Assembly (NCBI GenBank): GCA_009840005.1
Contig: VXOR01000074.1
Coordinates: 1-64,000, forward strand
Reading direction: 5' to 3'
From: Gemmatimonadota bacterium
GTDB taxonomy: Bacteria; Latescibacterota; UBA2968; UBA8231
Length of the DNA: 64,000 nucleotides
Part shown: positions 42,127 to 52,330 of the stretch, piece after piece
Layout of the letters: each line of letters starts with the position of its first letter
Numbering within the stretch: position 1 is the stretch's first letter
Position numbers and translations under genes: made by a program
Notes under the pieces: generated by a model
What the model was told of the DNA's origin: nothing
What the model saw: only the letters and a program-made list of their open reading frames with translations
Databases searched by the model: none

Positions 42127-43569
42127 TCAATCTAGGCCGATAGCTTCTTTGGCCAGCCGGACACAGCGCTCGACGTCGTAATCTCGCAAAATGGTGATTT
42201 TCTGGGTTTCCAATGAGCCTTCGGCGTGGATGGCCAATAGCTCGTTGTAACCACCAAAGGTTGAAGCCGTCAGGTCACGCACCAAGTTGATTGCCTTCAG
42301 CCGCGCCTCAGCGTCGATGCCACTCCCGCCACCCAAGAAGCGTTCGATATAACCTTTGGTTTCGGGATTGGCCAGATCCTCTTCCGACGGCCCCGTGACC
42401 ACCAACCCTCCGGCAATATCCTGGACCCAAGACACGGCCTGGTGATAATTATTGGCAAAGTGGAATTTGGCCAAGTTAGTAAAGACGATATTGGGCACGG
42501 CCGTGCCGTTTGCTGCAATGCGGCAATCGTGGGCCGCGGCTAAGGTCAGCCCGCGAACGGTCTCGGCATAGGTGATGAGCTTGGTCAGTTTCTCGCGTAC
42601 GTGGCCAGCCTTGGCGATGCCGTTATAGTGTGCTAGGAGCGCCGCTGCTCCGATAAAGAGGTCGCAAAGCGGCGGTTTGTACGAGGCCGCCGTAAAGCGG
42701 TGAAATTCGACAAAGGCGTTGGCCAGCGGCCCGGCGTATTGCCACTCCCCTTTGAGGAAGACGCGCTCGTTGGGAATAAAGACATCGTCGAAGATCGTCA
42801 ATGTGTCGATCATGCGGTGCTCGGAACTGACTGGATGGTGAAACTGGCTCACCGGCGGCGAGCCAAAGGGGCTGGCGATCAGCTTGAGCCCCGGCGCATT
42901 GACTGGCGTTGCAAAAGCAACCGCATAGGCTGCGTCCTCCTCCTTGAGCGCACGGGTCGGCAAGACGATGAGTTCATCGACATACGGGGCACACGTGGTA
43001 TGGGCTTTGGCCCCGCGCACCACGATTCCATCGCTCCGCTCCCCGACAATGTGGACGTAATAGTCGGGGTGTGCCTGCTGCGAGGGCAAGAGACTGCGGT
43101 CGCCCTTTACATCGGTTTGGGCCACGGCCAAGCTCAGATCGCGCTGCTTGCACGCGCGGTGGAAGGCTTGCACGCGCGCGTTGTATTGTCCACCGGCATT
43201 TTTGTCCAAATGGTCGGAGACTAAGTCGAGGGCAAAGAGCGCGTCGGTACCAATTTCCTTGATTAGTAACACTACGCTGTTGCCCAACCGCGTCGAACGC
43301 TCAATCATCTCGCGTCGATTGAGCAAGTCCTCGGCATCTATCGGAATCTTAAAATAGCGACTGACGAGTTCGCCCAGTTCTTCATCCGCCCAAGTCATCA
43401 GATCGCGGTGCTCCGGGTCCTCGGCCAATTCAAAATCCAAGGCGACGTGATCGATCCCGATCCCCAAGTCGTCATGCGCGGTTACGTCCTCGACCCGCTC
43501 TCCCCGATGGTACACTTCGCGCCCATCGCGCAAGCCCTCTTTAAACTCGGCGGCACTACGCAAGCCCAT
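42127..43569 (-). CDS. 4-hydroxyphenylacetate 3-hydroxylase/HpaB family flavoenzyme, lacking the AbfD cluster cysteines
   Basis: A 480-residue acyl-CoA-dehydrogenase-fold enzyme of the HpaB/4-hydroxybutyryl-CoA dehydratase family. VYHRGERVEDV at the N-terminus, AVAQTDVKGDRSL, FDDVFIPNERVFLKGEW and ASTFGGYNELLAIHAEGS are typical. In AbfD four ligands (two Cys in a CxxxC, a His and a Cys seven residues on) hold a 4Fe-4S cluster. Here KEIGTDALFAL replaces the Cys pair, and the second Cys site after the conserved HR is Tyr or Ser. It is therefore not a standard AbfD; an FADH2-dependent hydroxylase is likelier. It is 16 bases after the FadN-type gene in one operon. Confidence 0.85.
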   Translation of the reverse strand: MGLRSAAEFKEGLRDGREVYHRGERVEDVTAHDDLGIGIDHVALDFELAEDPEHRDLMTWADEELGELVSRYFKIPIDAEDLLNRREMIERSTRLGNSVVLLIKEIGTDALFALDLVSDHLDKNAGGQYNARVQAFHRACKQRDLSLAVAQTDVKGDRSLLPSQQAHPDYYVHIVGERSDGIVVRGAKAHTTCAPYVDELIVLPTRALKEEDAAYAVAFATPVNAPGLKLIASPFGSPPVSQFHHPVSSEHRMIDTLTIFDDVFIPNERVFLKGEWQYAGPLANAFVEFHRFTAASYKPPLCDLFIGAAALLAHYNGIAKAGHVREKLTKLITYAETVRGLTLAAAHDCRIAANGTAVPNIVFTNLAKFHFANNYHQAVSWVQDIAGGLVVTGPSEEDLANPETKGYIERFLGGGSGIDAEARLKAINLVRDLTASTFGGYNELLAIHAEGSLETQKITILRDYDVERCVRLAKEAIGLD

Positions 43570-43585
43570 AGAATCCCCTTCTCTC

Positions 43586-45865
43586 TCAATTTCTCAATGG
43601 TTTGCCTGTGTGCAGCATGTGCGCGATGCGCTCTCGCGTGCGCTCGGTGCCGCACAACTGCAGAAAGACCTCGCGTTCCAAATCGAGCAAGTCGCGCTCC
43701 TCTACTCCCCGGCGAACCCCACCACCTCCGGTAAGCACCCGCGCCAGACCACGCCCTACAACCACGTCGTGCTCGCTGAGCTGCCCAGCAGCCCTGCCTT
43801 CGTCTAGGCGCTCGTGCAAAAGTGCCAGCCCTTCGTCTCCAGTGACCTCCACTCCATCTGGCGTGCTAGCACAGTAGCCTGCGGCGAGCAGGCTGCACAG
43901 TTTGGTTACGGCCCGCTTTAAGAGTTGCCCCTCGGCAAAGACAATCTCATCGTCAGCACCGAGGAGACCCCACGCTCGGGCTTGGAAGGCGTTATCGCTG
44001 AAGTTTCCGGTAAAAATTGTCTCAAACGCAGATGCTATATCGCTTGCTCCTCGCCGCGCCATCTCCATACAACCACCGCTACCGGGGATCAAGCCGACCT
44101 TGGTCTCCACCAAGCCCATGCCTAGCTCAGCCGCCGCCACGCGCCCATCAGCACCCAAGGCAAACTCGCACCCGCCGCCCAGCGCCAAGCCGCGGGGAGC
44201 CGCGACGACCGGGAAAGGCGCGTAGCGCAACGCCTGCACGGACTCTTGGAAGGCAGCGACAAACGCTTCCAGTTTCGACCAGTCGCTCTCATCGACGAGC
44301 TTGGCTACGTGCTTCAAGTCAGCACCGACCGAGAACAAGGAGCCAGCACCGGCGAGCATCAAGCCAGCAAAGGAGGCTGTATCCACTGCGTGATGGACGG
44401 CTTCTAGGGCCGCTGGCCCCAAGGCGTTCATTTTGCTGCTGAAAACCAGCGCCCCTAGCTCCTCGTCCAGTTCGACCAAGTACGCGCCGTCATTGGACCA
44501 GATGGCTCGCTCGGCAGCTAGCTTATCCCAATCGTCGGCTGGCGGTTGCCAGCTTTCGCGCTGCAACCGAGTCGGTGAGAACGCGCCTTGCTCGTGGTAA
44601 AAATGCGTTTCACCCGCGTCGAGCAATTGAGCGGCGAGATCGGGTACTCGCTGTTGATTGGCTTCCAGAGCGCTGACGGCTTCTTCGACGCCGAAGAGAT
44701 CCCACAGTTCAAAAGGCCCTAGCGCCCAGTTAAATCCCCAGCGCATCGCCTGATCGATTTGAACAATATCGCCAGCTATATCGGCCGCGTGCTCGGCAGC
44801 GTAGGACAGCACAGCCATGAGATGCGCCCTCCCCAACTGGCCCCACGGGCTTGAATCGTTCCATAAGGCGCGGAGGCGGCGTTCCGGTGAACGCTCGCTC
44901 AACGCCGATTCCAAGGCACCCAACTCCACCTTTTGCAAGGGTTGATAAGCGAAGGTAGCCAAATCGAGAGCCTCAATGCCCGCCTCGGCCTTGCGGTAGA
45001 AACCGGCGTTGACCTTGGCCCCGAGCAAATTATCCTCCAACATGCGCCGATAAAACGCCGGCAGCGCAAAAAACGACCGCCACGGATCCTCCGGCAATCC
45101 CTCGTGGCTAGTCTCGGCTACGTGCGCGACCGTGTCCAAGCCCACGATGTCACAGACTCGCAAGGTCGCGCTTGGGGGCCGCCCCATCAGAGTACCGGTC
45201 AGTGCGTCAACCTCTGCCACGCCTAGCCCGTCCCGCTCCATCCTTTGCAGCATGTCGCAGGCGGCAAAAATCCATAGGCGATTGCCGATGAAATTAGGCG
45301 TGTCTTGGCCGCGGACCACGCCCTTGCCCAACTCCTCACTGAGAAAATCCACCATCTGCTGGACGATAGCTGGCTCGGTATCCGGCCCGGGGATGACCTC
45401 GACTAACTTCATGTAGCGCGGCGGATTGAAGAAATGCACCCCGAGAAAGCAGCGGCAAAACTCCGCCGAGCGGTCGTGCGCCAGCTCGGCGATAGATAGC
45501 CCCGAGGTATTGCTACTGATGACCAATCCGTCGTGCAGGTACGGCTCCAGTCGGGCCAGCAACGCCCTTTTGGGCTCACTTTCTTCTACTACGGCTTCGA
45601 TGACCCAATCGGCCTCTCTAACGCAGGCTAAATCCCCCAAGCTCCCTAGCTGGATACGTTGGGCCATCTCCGCTAGATAGAAAGCAGGCGGGCGGCTCGC
45701 GAGGGCTTTCTCCAACCCCTGACGCGCACGACCCGCCTCATCGCCTGCCAGCGGCAAGTCGAGGAGATGTACCTTGTGACCCGCACAGGCTAGCAGAGCC
45801 GCGATTTGCCCTCCCATGACTCCAGCGCCGAGCACCACCACATTTTTCGCTTTTTCATTCGCCAT
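43586..45865 (-). CDS. FadN-type 3-hydroxyacyl-CoA dehydrogenase/enoyl-CoA hydratase fusion
   Basis: A 759-residue bifunctional beta-oxidation enzyme with the dehydrogenase first and the hydratase last, as in Bacillus FadN. The NAD domain starts VVVLGAGVMGGQIAALLACAGHKV; HFFNPPRYMKLVEVIPG and GQDTPNFIGNRLW follow, with the catalytic His in VHFFNP. Two C-terminal 3HCDH segments are around residues 190-400. The crotonase domain (about 470-660) has GAGSLFSVGADLKHVAK and ALGGGCEFALGADGRVAAAELGMGLVETKVGLIPGSGGC with the oxyanion loop and catalytic Glu. It overlaps the upstream HTH gene by 11 bases. Confidence 0.93.
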   Translation of the reverse strand: MANEKAKNVVVLGAGVMGGQIAALLACAGHKVHLLDLPLAGDEAGRARQGLEKALASRPPAFYLAEMAQRIQLGSLGDLACVREADWVIEAVVEESEPKRALLARLEPYLHDGLVISSNTSGLSIAELAHDRSAEFCRCFLGVHFFNPPRYMKLVEVIPGPDTEPAIVQQMVDFLSEELGKGVVRGQDTPNFIGNRLWIFAACDMLQRMERDGLGVAEVDALTGTLMGRPPSATLRVCDIVGLDTVAHVAETSHEGLPEDPWRSFFALPAFYRRMLEDNLLGAKVNAGFYRKAEAGIEALDLATFAYQPLQKVELGALESALSERSPERRLRALWNDSSPWGQLGRAHLMAVLSYAAEHAADIAGDIVQIDQAMRWGFNWALGPFELWDLFGVEEAVSALEANQQRVPDLAAQLLDAGETHFYHEQGAFSPTRLQRESWQPPADDWDKLAAERAIWSNDGAYLVELDEELGALVFSSKMNALGPAALEAVHHAVDTASFAGLMLAGAGSLFSVGADLKHVAKLVDESDWSKLEAFVAAFQESVQALRYAPFPVVAAPRGLALGGGCEFALGADGRVAAAELGMGLVETKVGLIPGSGGCMEMARRGASDIASAFETIFTGNFSDNAFQARAWGLLGADDEIVFAEGQLLKRAVTKLCSLLAAGYCASTPDGVEVTGDEGLALLHERLDEGRAAGQLSEHDVVVGRGLARVLTGGGGVRRGVEERDLLDLEREVFLQLCGTERTRERIAHMLHTGKPLRN

Positions 45866-46112
45866 TTTCCCCTCCCATCGGAAAAAGGGAGAGTTGATCT
45901 GAATTGGACGCCACCGCCCTTCCCCGCAAGAGCACCGATCCTTCGTGGTGTAGGGCCAACCAACGCTCGATTTCGCTCAGGCGAAACCGCACTAGCTTAC
46001 CAAATCTATAATGGGGAATCTGGCCGCGGCGGACCATGCGACGTACCGTGGAGGGCGAACAGCGGAGATAGGTAGCGACCTCTCTGGCGATCATCATCTT
46101 TTCCTGCACCAT
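45855..46112 (-). CDS. Helix-turn-helix (excisionase-like, HTH_17) DNA-binding protein
   Basis: An 85-residue protein with a MerR/Xis-like wing: MMIAREVATYLRCSPSTVRRMVRRGQIPHYRFGKLVRFRLSEIERWL (residues about 6-52). The EVA-x-YLRCSPSTVRRMVRRGQIP pattern is diagnostic of the excisionase-type HTH. No integrase or prophage genes are near, so a regulator is more likely than an excisionase. It overlaps the FadN-type gene by 11 bases and follows the QueD gene by 18, implying a local regulator within the long minus-strand operon. Its target is unknown. Confidence 0.85.
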   Translation of the reverse strand: MVQEKMMIAREVATYLRCSPSTVRRMVRRGQIPHYRFGKLVRFRLSEIERWLALHHEGSVLLRGRAVASNSDQLSLFPMGGENGE

Positions 46113-46130
46113 AGCTCTGCATCCTAGTAC

Positions 46131-46571
46131 TCAGCAACGGAGAAGGCGGTCGGCTACAAAGAAATTGTTGTCAGTCTCCTGAATGGAAACTTCAATGTGG
46201 TACTGATAGCCGCGCCGTGGGAACAACCCCTGCAATACCTCGACCGCTTGGTCGAGGCAGTACTCGGCCACATTTTCCACACTCGGATTTTCGCCTGGCA
46301 TGACCACGACGCCCTGTGGATCGAAGAGCTTGGTGTCGAGAAAGGTCGCATCCCGCACGGAAATCAACATCTTGTGATCCAAGAATTTGAAGATGTCCTT
46401 GAGCGCGCCGAAGTCAACGGACATATCCAGTTTTTCCAGTCGCGGAAAGCACTCGGTGCGGATGACGAATGCGCCACGCCAAGTATGCCCGTGGACGTAG
46501 GCACATTTACCGTCGTAATCTAGCTGCCGATGAGCGGCGTGGAATTTACCCCGCGCCTTAATAGTCTCCAT
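46131..46571 (-). CDS. 6-carboxytetrahydropterin synthase/PTPS family protein (QueD-like)
   Basis: A 146-residue T-fold enzyme acting on dihydroneopterin triphosphate, made by FolE (gene at 51158-51775). The zinc ligands His14, His27 and His29 and catalytic Cys23 are visible in FHAAHR and CAYVHGHTW. The substrate Glu lies in SIQETDNN near the C-terminus. QueD (queuosine) and PTPS (tetrahydropterin) share this plan, and the sequence does not decide between them. It overlaps the upstream membrane protein gene by 14 bases. Confidence 0.88.
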   Translation of the reverse strand: METIKARGKFHAAHRQLDYDGKCAYVHGHTWRGAFVIRTECFPRLEKLDMSVDFGALKDIFKFLDHKMLISVRDATFLDTKLFDPQGVVVMPGENPSVENVAEYCLDQAVEVLQGLFPRRGYQYHIEVSIQETDNNFFVADRLLRC

Positions 46572-46830
46572 GCGGGCTATCCCCCTCGACCTTTGCCAGC
46601 GCTTTCTCCAAACGAGTGCGGTAATACCAAGTCCCTACCGACGTGAGAGCCTGTAACGCAATGACGTAGTAGAGCACCTTGCCAGCAACTCGCACCCACT
46701 CGGCCGTCGAGACCGTGGTTAGGATAATAGTCAGCGCAAAAGCCACAAGTATGACCCCGGTGTTAATGCGGAGTATCTTCTGGCATAGTGCCAGTGCTTT
46801 GTGTCGTGATGCGTTGGTGTTTTGCGCCAT
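46558..46830 (-). CDS. Small membrane protein with two TM helices
   Basis: A 90-residue hypothetical protein. Two hydrophobic helices are at about residues 23-42 (TGVILVAFALTIILTTV) and 50-68 (GKVLYYVIALQALTSVGTWYY), with charged tails. Four bases separate its start from dxr, and its end overlaps the start of the QueD gene by 14 bases. The N-terminal LCQKILRINTG is unremarkable. No function is assigned. Confidence 0.75.
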   Translation of the reverse strand: MAQNTNASRHKALALCQKILRINTGVILVAFALTIILTTVSTAEWVRVAGKVLYYVIALQALTSVGTWYYRTRLEKALAKVEGDSPHGDY

Positions 46831-46834
46831 AAAT

Positions 46835-48001
46835 TTACCCTGCCCGCCCGGCGACCCACTCCCGGGCCAGCCGCCGTGCGCAACGATCCTCGTCTAATAT
46901 GGATTCGAGCGAAACCGCCTCCTGTGTGCCGCAGTGTGCCATCACGTCGCAGTTCAGGTCGGCGATATCGAGAAATCCAATTTTCCGCGCCAAAAAAGCC
47001 GCCACCGCCTCCTCGTTGGCCGCGTTGAGAGCGGCTGGAAAGGTCCCACCATTCCGGCCTGCTTCGTAGCACAAATCCAAACAGGGAAAATTCGCTCTGT
47101 CTGGCGCAGCGAAACTCAGTTGACCCACTTGCTTGAGATCGAGATTGTCGAGAGGAACCTCCCGCCGCTCTGGGTGAGTCAGCGCGTATTGGATCGGCAG
47201 CATCATATCGGTCTTGCCCATGTGCGCCAACAGCGATCCATCGGCGAATTCAACCAGTGCATGCACCACCGACTGGCGGTGGACGACCACATCCACTTGT
47301 TCGACCTCCACGCCAAAGAGCCAAGCCGCCTCGATGACTTCAAAGCCTTTGTTCATCAGAGTTGCCGAATCCACGCTGATCTTGGCACCCATTTTCCAGG
47401 TGGGGTGATCAATAGCCTGCTCCGGGGTAATGTTGCGCATCTGCTCGCGACTGCACCCCCAAAACGGTCCCCCAGAGGCCGTGAGAATTATCCGCTTCAA
47501 GCTCTTGCGCTCTTCGCCTTTCAGACACTGCCAAATAGCGTTAGGCTCACTGTCCAATGGCAGCACGGTCCCTCCGCCGCGCTCGGCTTGCTGCAAGATC
47601 AGACCGCCTGCCATGACCAGCGGTTCTTTGTTAGCCATGGCCACGGTCTTGCCTTGTGCCAACGCCGCCAGCGTCGGAGCGAGGCCAACAGCACCGACGA
47701 GCCCGTTAAGCACCAGATCTGCCTCCGGCATGGTGGCCAGTTCACACAGTCCTTCTGCACCATAAACCACCTCGACCTGTGGTACTGCGCTTTGCACCCA
47801 CTTTCTGGCCTCGGTATCCAGAACGCAGATTTTTTGCGGCGGCCAACAACGCGCGCGCTCAATCAGCTTGTCGACCTTGGACCCACCTGCCAAGCCCACG
47901 ATCTCGTACCTCTTTCCCAGATTTTCGAGGACTTTGAAACACGTATCGCCAATGGACCCGGTGCAGCCGAGAACGACAATTTTTTTAGAATCGTCGGCCA
48001 T
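46835..48001 (-). CDS. dxr: 1-deoxy-D-xylulose 5-phosphate reductoisomerase
   Basis: A 388-residue NADPH- and metal-dependent enzyme making 2-C-methylerythritol 4-phosphate, the committed step of the MEP isoprenoid pathway. The NADPH motif GCTGSIGDTC is at residues 11-20, ANKEPLVMAG lies mid-protein, LPLDSEPNAIWQCLKG and LTASGGPF are in the catalytic region, with MGAKISVDSATLMNKGFEVIEAAWLFG and a C-terminal LNAANEEAVAAF. I place the start at ATG 48001 (MADDSKK), as DXRs begin just before this motif; a GTG at 48031 is possible. It sits 35 bases after rny on the same strand. Confidence 0.93.
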   Translation of the reverse strand: MADDSKKIVVLGCTGSIGDTCFKVLENLGKRYEIVGLAGGSKVDKLIERARCWPPQKICVLDTEARKWVQSAVPQVEVVYGAEGLCELATMPEADLVLNGLVGAVGLAPTLAALAQGKTVAMANKEPLVMAGGLILQQAERGGGTVLPLDSEPNAIWQCLKGEERKSLKRIILTASGGPFWGCSREQMRNITPEQAIDHPTWKMGAKISVDSATLMNKGFEVIEAAWLFGVEVEQVDVVVHRQSVVHALVEFADGSLLAHMGKTDMMLPIQYALTHPERREVPLDNLDLKQVGQLSFAAPDRANFPCLDLCYEAGRNGGTFPAALNAANEEAVAAFLARKIGFLDIADLNCDVMAHCGTQEAVSLESILDEDRCARRLAREWVAGRAG

Positions 48002-48036
48002 TTCAGTTGAGGCGAATTTAGCTACCGACACTCCCT

Positions 48037-49680
48037 CTACGGCCGGCCTCCGTTGCGCGGCCGACGACCGTTTCTATTACGCGTATCGCTGTTGCGCCGA
48101 TCACCACGGCCCCGCTCGGTATGGCGCACCACCTGCGTCTGGCGCACGACCACGACCTTGACTTGGCCGGCAAAAGTCAACTCGGTCTTGACGCGCTCGG
48201 CTATGTCGAATGCCAGCATCTCGGCGTCTTCATCCCCGATCTGTTCGCCGCAGACCATGACGCGAATCTCTCGGCCGGCGTTGATGGCGTACACGTCTGT
48301 GACGCCCTCAAACGAAGTCGCGATTTCTTCCAAACGCATAATGCGGCGGGTATAACCTTCGAGGTCCTCGCGCCGTCCTCCAGGCCGTATCGACGATATA
48401 GTATCGGCCGCCTTGACCAAGAAGCAGATCGGCGAAAGGCGATCGTGGTCCTCGTGGTGCTCGGCGATGACTTCCTTGACGATCAGATGCTCGTCGAATT
48501 GCTCGCCTAGCTTGATACCCAATTCGACGTGGCCTCCTTCTAGCTCCTTACTGACGGTCTTGCCGATATCGTGCAAGAGACCCGCCCTCTTGGCCAACGG
48601 CACATCCAATCCGACCTCGGCAGCCATCCCTCCGGCCAAATGGGCGACCTCTAGGCAGTGCTGTAAAAGGTTTTGTCCAAAGCTAGCTCGATATTTGAGC
48701 ATGCCCACATAATAGGGTAAGTCAGCGTGGTACTGGTTAGCCCCAATCTCGCCGAGGGCACTCTTACCAACCTCGACCATATCTTGGTCTAGGGCCTTGC
48801 GGCACTCCTCTACTACTTTCTCAATCTTGGTTGGAGTGAAACTGCCGCTGCTGATTAGCTGCTGCATGGCACGGCTAGCCACTTCGCGCCGCGCTGGATC
48901 GTAGGACGAAAGCAATACGGCGTCGGGCGTATCATCGACCACGACTTTGACTCCGGTCGCTGTTTCAAATGCACGCACGTTGCGTCCTTCCTTACCGATG
49001 ATGCGACTTTTGATTCCCTCGTTGGGCAAGGGCACGGTCGAGGTGACCAAGTGGACGGTCTCTTCAACTGCACAACGCTGAATAGCTTGGGCGATGATTT
49101 TTTTAGCTTCTCGGTCCGACTCTTCCTTAGCCCTGGTACGCTCGCTGCGGATCATGGCCGCCGCCCGTCCGCGCACCTCACCGGCCAGATGCTCCATCAT
49201 CTGTTCGCGCGCCTCGTCTGCAGGCAGCCCGCTAGCCAATTCTAGACGTTGCTGGTAATCGGCGCACATTTGGCCCAGTTCCTCTTCTTCTTCTTTTAAG
49301 ATTCGTTCGCGCTGGCCAATCCGCTGCTCCTGATTTTTAAGGCGATTCCACGCCCGGTTCTGCTCTTCTTTCTGGCTATCGAGGTCGCGTACGAGCTGTG
49401 CCAAGCTCTTATCGCGGCGGTTCAGATCAGCCAATTGATCTTCTAACTCGGCCTCTTGGCGGGCTTTGGTTTTATACCAGTCATCCCGTTCTTCGAGCAA
49501 GTTCAGCCGCACTGCGCGCTCTTCTTCGGCTAGCTGCTGCCGCACTCGGTCTTCTGCCTCTTTCTCCACTTGGGGCAAGATGCCCCTTTTTAATTGATAA
49601 CTCAGCAGAAAACCCAGACCACCGCCCAAAGCGAGCAGGCCCAAGCCCACTAATGCTTGGATCATATCTGGATATTCCAT
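48037..49680 (-). CDS. rny: Ribonuclease Y
   Basis: A 547-residue membrane-anchored endoribonuclease that initiates mRNA decay. An N-terminal TM helix (ALVGLGLLALGGGLGFLLSY, about residues 9-28) precedes a long charged coiled coil (about 35-200). The KH domain contains SRIIGKEGRNVRAFE (about 232-246). The HD domain contains LLHDIGK (about 361-367) followed by EVIAEHHEDHD. The C-terminal tail is Arg/Asn-rich, beyond the usual RNase Y end, and might bind RNA. It heads the long operon through dxr to the HpaB-family gene. Confidence 0.96.
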   Translation of the reverse strand: MEYPDMIQALVGLGLLALGGGLGFLLSYQLKRGILPQVEKEAEDRVRQQLAEEERAVRLNLLEERDDWYKTKARQEAELEDQLADLNRRDKSLAQLVRDLDSQKEEQNRAWNRLKNQEQRIGQRERILKEEEEELGQMCADYQQRLELASGLPADEAREQMMEHLAGEVRGRAAAMIRSERTRAKEESDREAKKIIAQAIQRCAVEETVHLVTSTVPLPNEGIKSRIIGKEGRNVRAFETATGVKVVVDDTPDAVLLSSYDPARREVASRAMQQLISSGSFTPTKIEKVVEECRKALDQDMVEVGKSALGEIGANQYHADLPYYVGMLKYRASFGQNLLQHCLEVAHLAGGMAAEVGLDVPLAKRAGLLHDIGKTVSKELEGGHVELGIKLGEQFDEHLIVKEVIAEHHEDHDRLSPICFLVKAADTISSIRPGGRREDLEGYTRRIMRLEEIATSFEGVTDVYAINAGREIRVMVCGEQIGDEDAEMLAFDIAERVKTELTFAGQVKVVVVRQTQVVRHTERGRGDRRNSDTRNRNGRRPRNGGRP

Positions 49681-49776
49681 TGCTGTACACCCTGAAAGTC
49701 TTAAGGTTTAATGTTGCTAATAGATAAGACATACGAGTCCACAAGGGCAAATGCCAGCTTCGTGACTGCCCGCTCG

Positions 49777-51138
<1,362 letters not shown>

Positions 51139-51157
51139 GGGTTCGTCCCGTGCGGCT

Positions 51158-51775
51158 TCAATCTTTCTTGATTAAGTTGAAAAATTCTTCGCGCACTATC
51201 GGCTCGGCAAAACGGCCCCGGAGCGCCGAAGTGGTCGTCACCGCCCCGGGTCTTTCCACTCCCCGCATCTCCATGCATAAATGCCGGGCCTCCATTACGA
51301 CGATGGATCCTTTGGGTGCCAGCTTGGCTTCGAGGAAGTCCACAATTTGCTGGGTGAGACGCTCTTGGAGCTGGGGCCGGCGGGCGTAGAATTCGACAAT
51401 GCGCACGATTTTACTCAAACCGACGATCGCGTCTCTAGGTATGTAGGCTATGTGCGCCTTGCCGAAAAACGGTATTATGTGGTGGGAACAAACCGAAAAG
51501 AACTCGATGTCCTTGACGATCACCATGTTGTCGTAGCCATCGCTATTGGGAAAACAAGTAATCTCCGGTTCGCCTTGGTCGTCTAGTTCCCGGAATATCT
51601 CCATGTACATCCGCCCGACGCGGTCTGGGGTGCCCCGCAAGTGTGGGTCGCTCAAGTCGAGCCCCAAAACCTGCATGATTTGAGCGAAATGACCGGCTAT
51701 TTCGGCGGCCTTGGCCTTGTTCTGGCCCTGGAGCCAACTTGGGGTGTCTCGCTCGCTAAGCGTCACATCTTCCAT
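51158..51775 (-). CDS. folE: GTP cyclohydrolase I
   Basis: A 205-residue cytosolic decamer-type enzyme converting GTP to 7,8-dihydroneopterin triphosphate for folate, queuosine or tetrahydropterin. DIEFFSVCSHHIIPFFGKAHIAYIP carries the zinc Cys and two His residues, and EARHLCMEMRGVERPGAVTTTSALRG carries the second Cys and substrate-binding loop; GLSKIVRIVEFYARRPQLQERLT is the conserved core. Length is normal for type IA. The QueD/PTPS-like gene at 46131-46571 is a plausible consumer. A hairpin terminator separates it from the peroxiredoxin gene upstream. Confidence 0.96.
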   Translation of the reverse strand: MEDVTLSERDTPSWLQGQNKAKAAEIAGHFAQIMQVLGLDLSDPHLRGTPDRVGRMYMEIFRELDDQGEPEITCFPNSDGYDNMVIVKDIEFFSVCSHHIIPFFGKAHIAYIPRDAIVGLSKIVRIVEFYARRPQLQERLTQQIVDFLEAKLAPKGSIVVMEARHLCMEMRGVERPGAVTTTSALRGRFAEPIVREEFFNLIKKD

Positions 51776-51805
51776 TGCGTACTTTCCTTTGCAGGCAATA
51801 TAAAC

Positions 51806-51838
51806 AGTGGGGCAAAGCCGTCTGTGCCTTGCCCCACT
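51806..51838 (-). terminator. Hairpin terminator after the peroxiredoxin gene
   Basis: A perfect 10-bp stem (AGTGGGGCAA at 51806-51815 and TTGCCCCACT at 51829-51838) with a 13-base loop. On the minus strand it is followed by GTTTATATT, so it probably ends the IscU-SOD-peroxiredoxin transcript before folE. Confidence 0.65.
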
Positions 51839-51859
51839 CTGCTGCGAAAACGAAGTGCT

Positions 51860-52327
51860 TCAGTTGAGCGATTGCAAACAAGCCCTAATGGCCGCAAAAT
51901 CCGGCAGGACCTTGGGGTTGTCGGACACCCAAGCGTAGCGGATAATGCCTTGCCCATCGACGACAAAGGCCGAGCGCTTGGCGACACCTTTGAAGCCCAA
52001 CAGGTCTTCGTGTTGGGCACCGTACCCAGCGGAGATTTCCTTGTTGAAATCGCTGAGCAGTGGAATCTCAATACCTTCCTTTTCGGCCCAAGCGCTGAGG
52101 CTAAACGGGCTATCAACGCTGATTCCCAAAACTTCGGCATCAAGATCTTGGTACGCGTTGATTCCGGCGGAAATCTCACATAACTCCTGCGTACAAACGC
52201 CGGTGAAAGCCAGCGGCACGAAAAGCAGGACGACGTTTTTACCGGCGAAATCCCCGAGGCTTACGTCGTCCATATCCGCATTCTTGAGGGTGAACGCGGG
52301 CGCTGTATCTCCTACTTGAATCGCCAT
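51860..52327 (-). CDS. Peroxiredoxin (AhpE-like, one/two-Cys AhpC/TSA family)
   Basis: A 155-residue thioredoxin-fold peroxidase. The active-site loop VPLAFTGVCTQELCEI carries the peroxidatic Cys after T in the PLAFTGVCT signature typical of AhpE-type proteins, with a second Cys four residues later. VLGISVDSPFSLSAW and AFVVDGQGIIRYAWV are conserved. It would remove H2O2 or organic peroxides in the cytosol using thioredoxin or mycoredoxin. It starts 3 bases after the superoxide dismutase gene, a sensible pairing since SOD generates the H2O2. Confidence 0.93.
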   Translation of the reverse strand: MAIQVGDTAPAFTLKNADMDDVSLGDFAGKNVVLLFVPLAFTGVCTQELCEISAGINAYQDLDAEVLGISVDSPFSLSAWAEKEGIEIPLLSDFNKEISAGYGAQHEDLLGFKGVAKRSAFVVDGQGIIRYAWVSDNPKVLPDFAAIRACLQSLN

Positions 52328-52330
52328 CTG

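Noticed and set aside
42127..43569. 4-hydroxybutyryl-CoA dehydratase (AbfD)
   Set aside because: The iron-sulfur ligand cysteines are missing, so the dehydratase chemistry is not supported.
45855..46112. Prophage excisionase
   Set aside because: No integrase, recombination site or other phage gene occurs within 20 kb, and the gene is coupled to metabolic genes.
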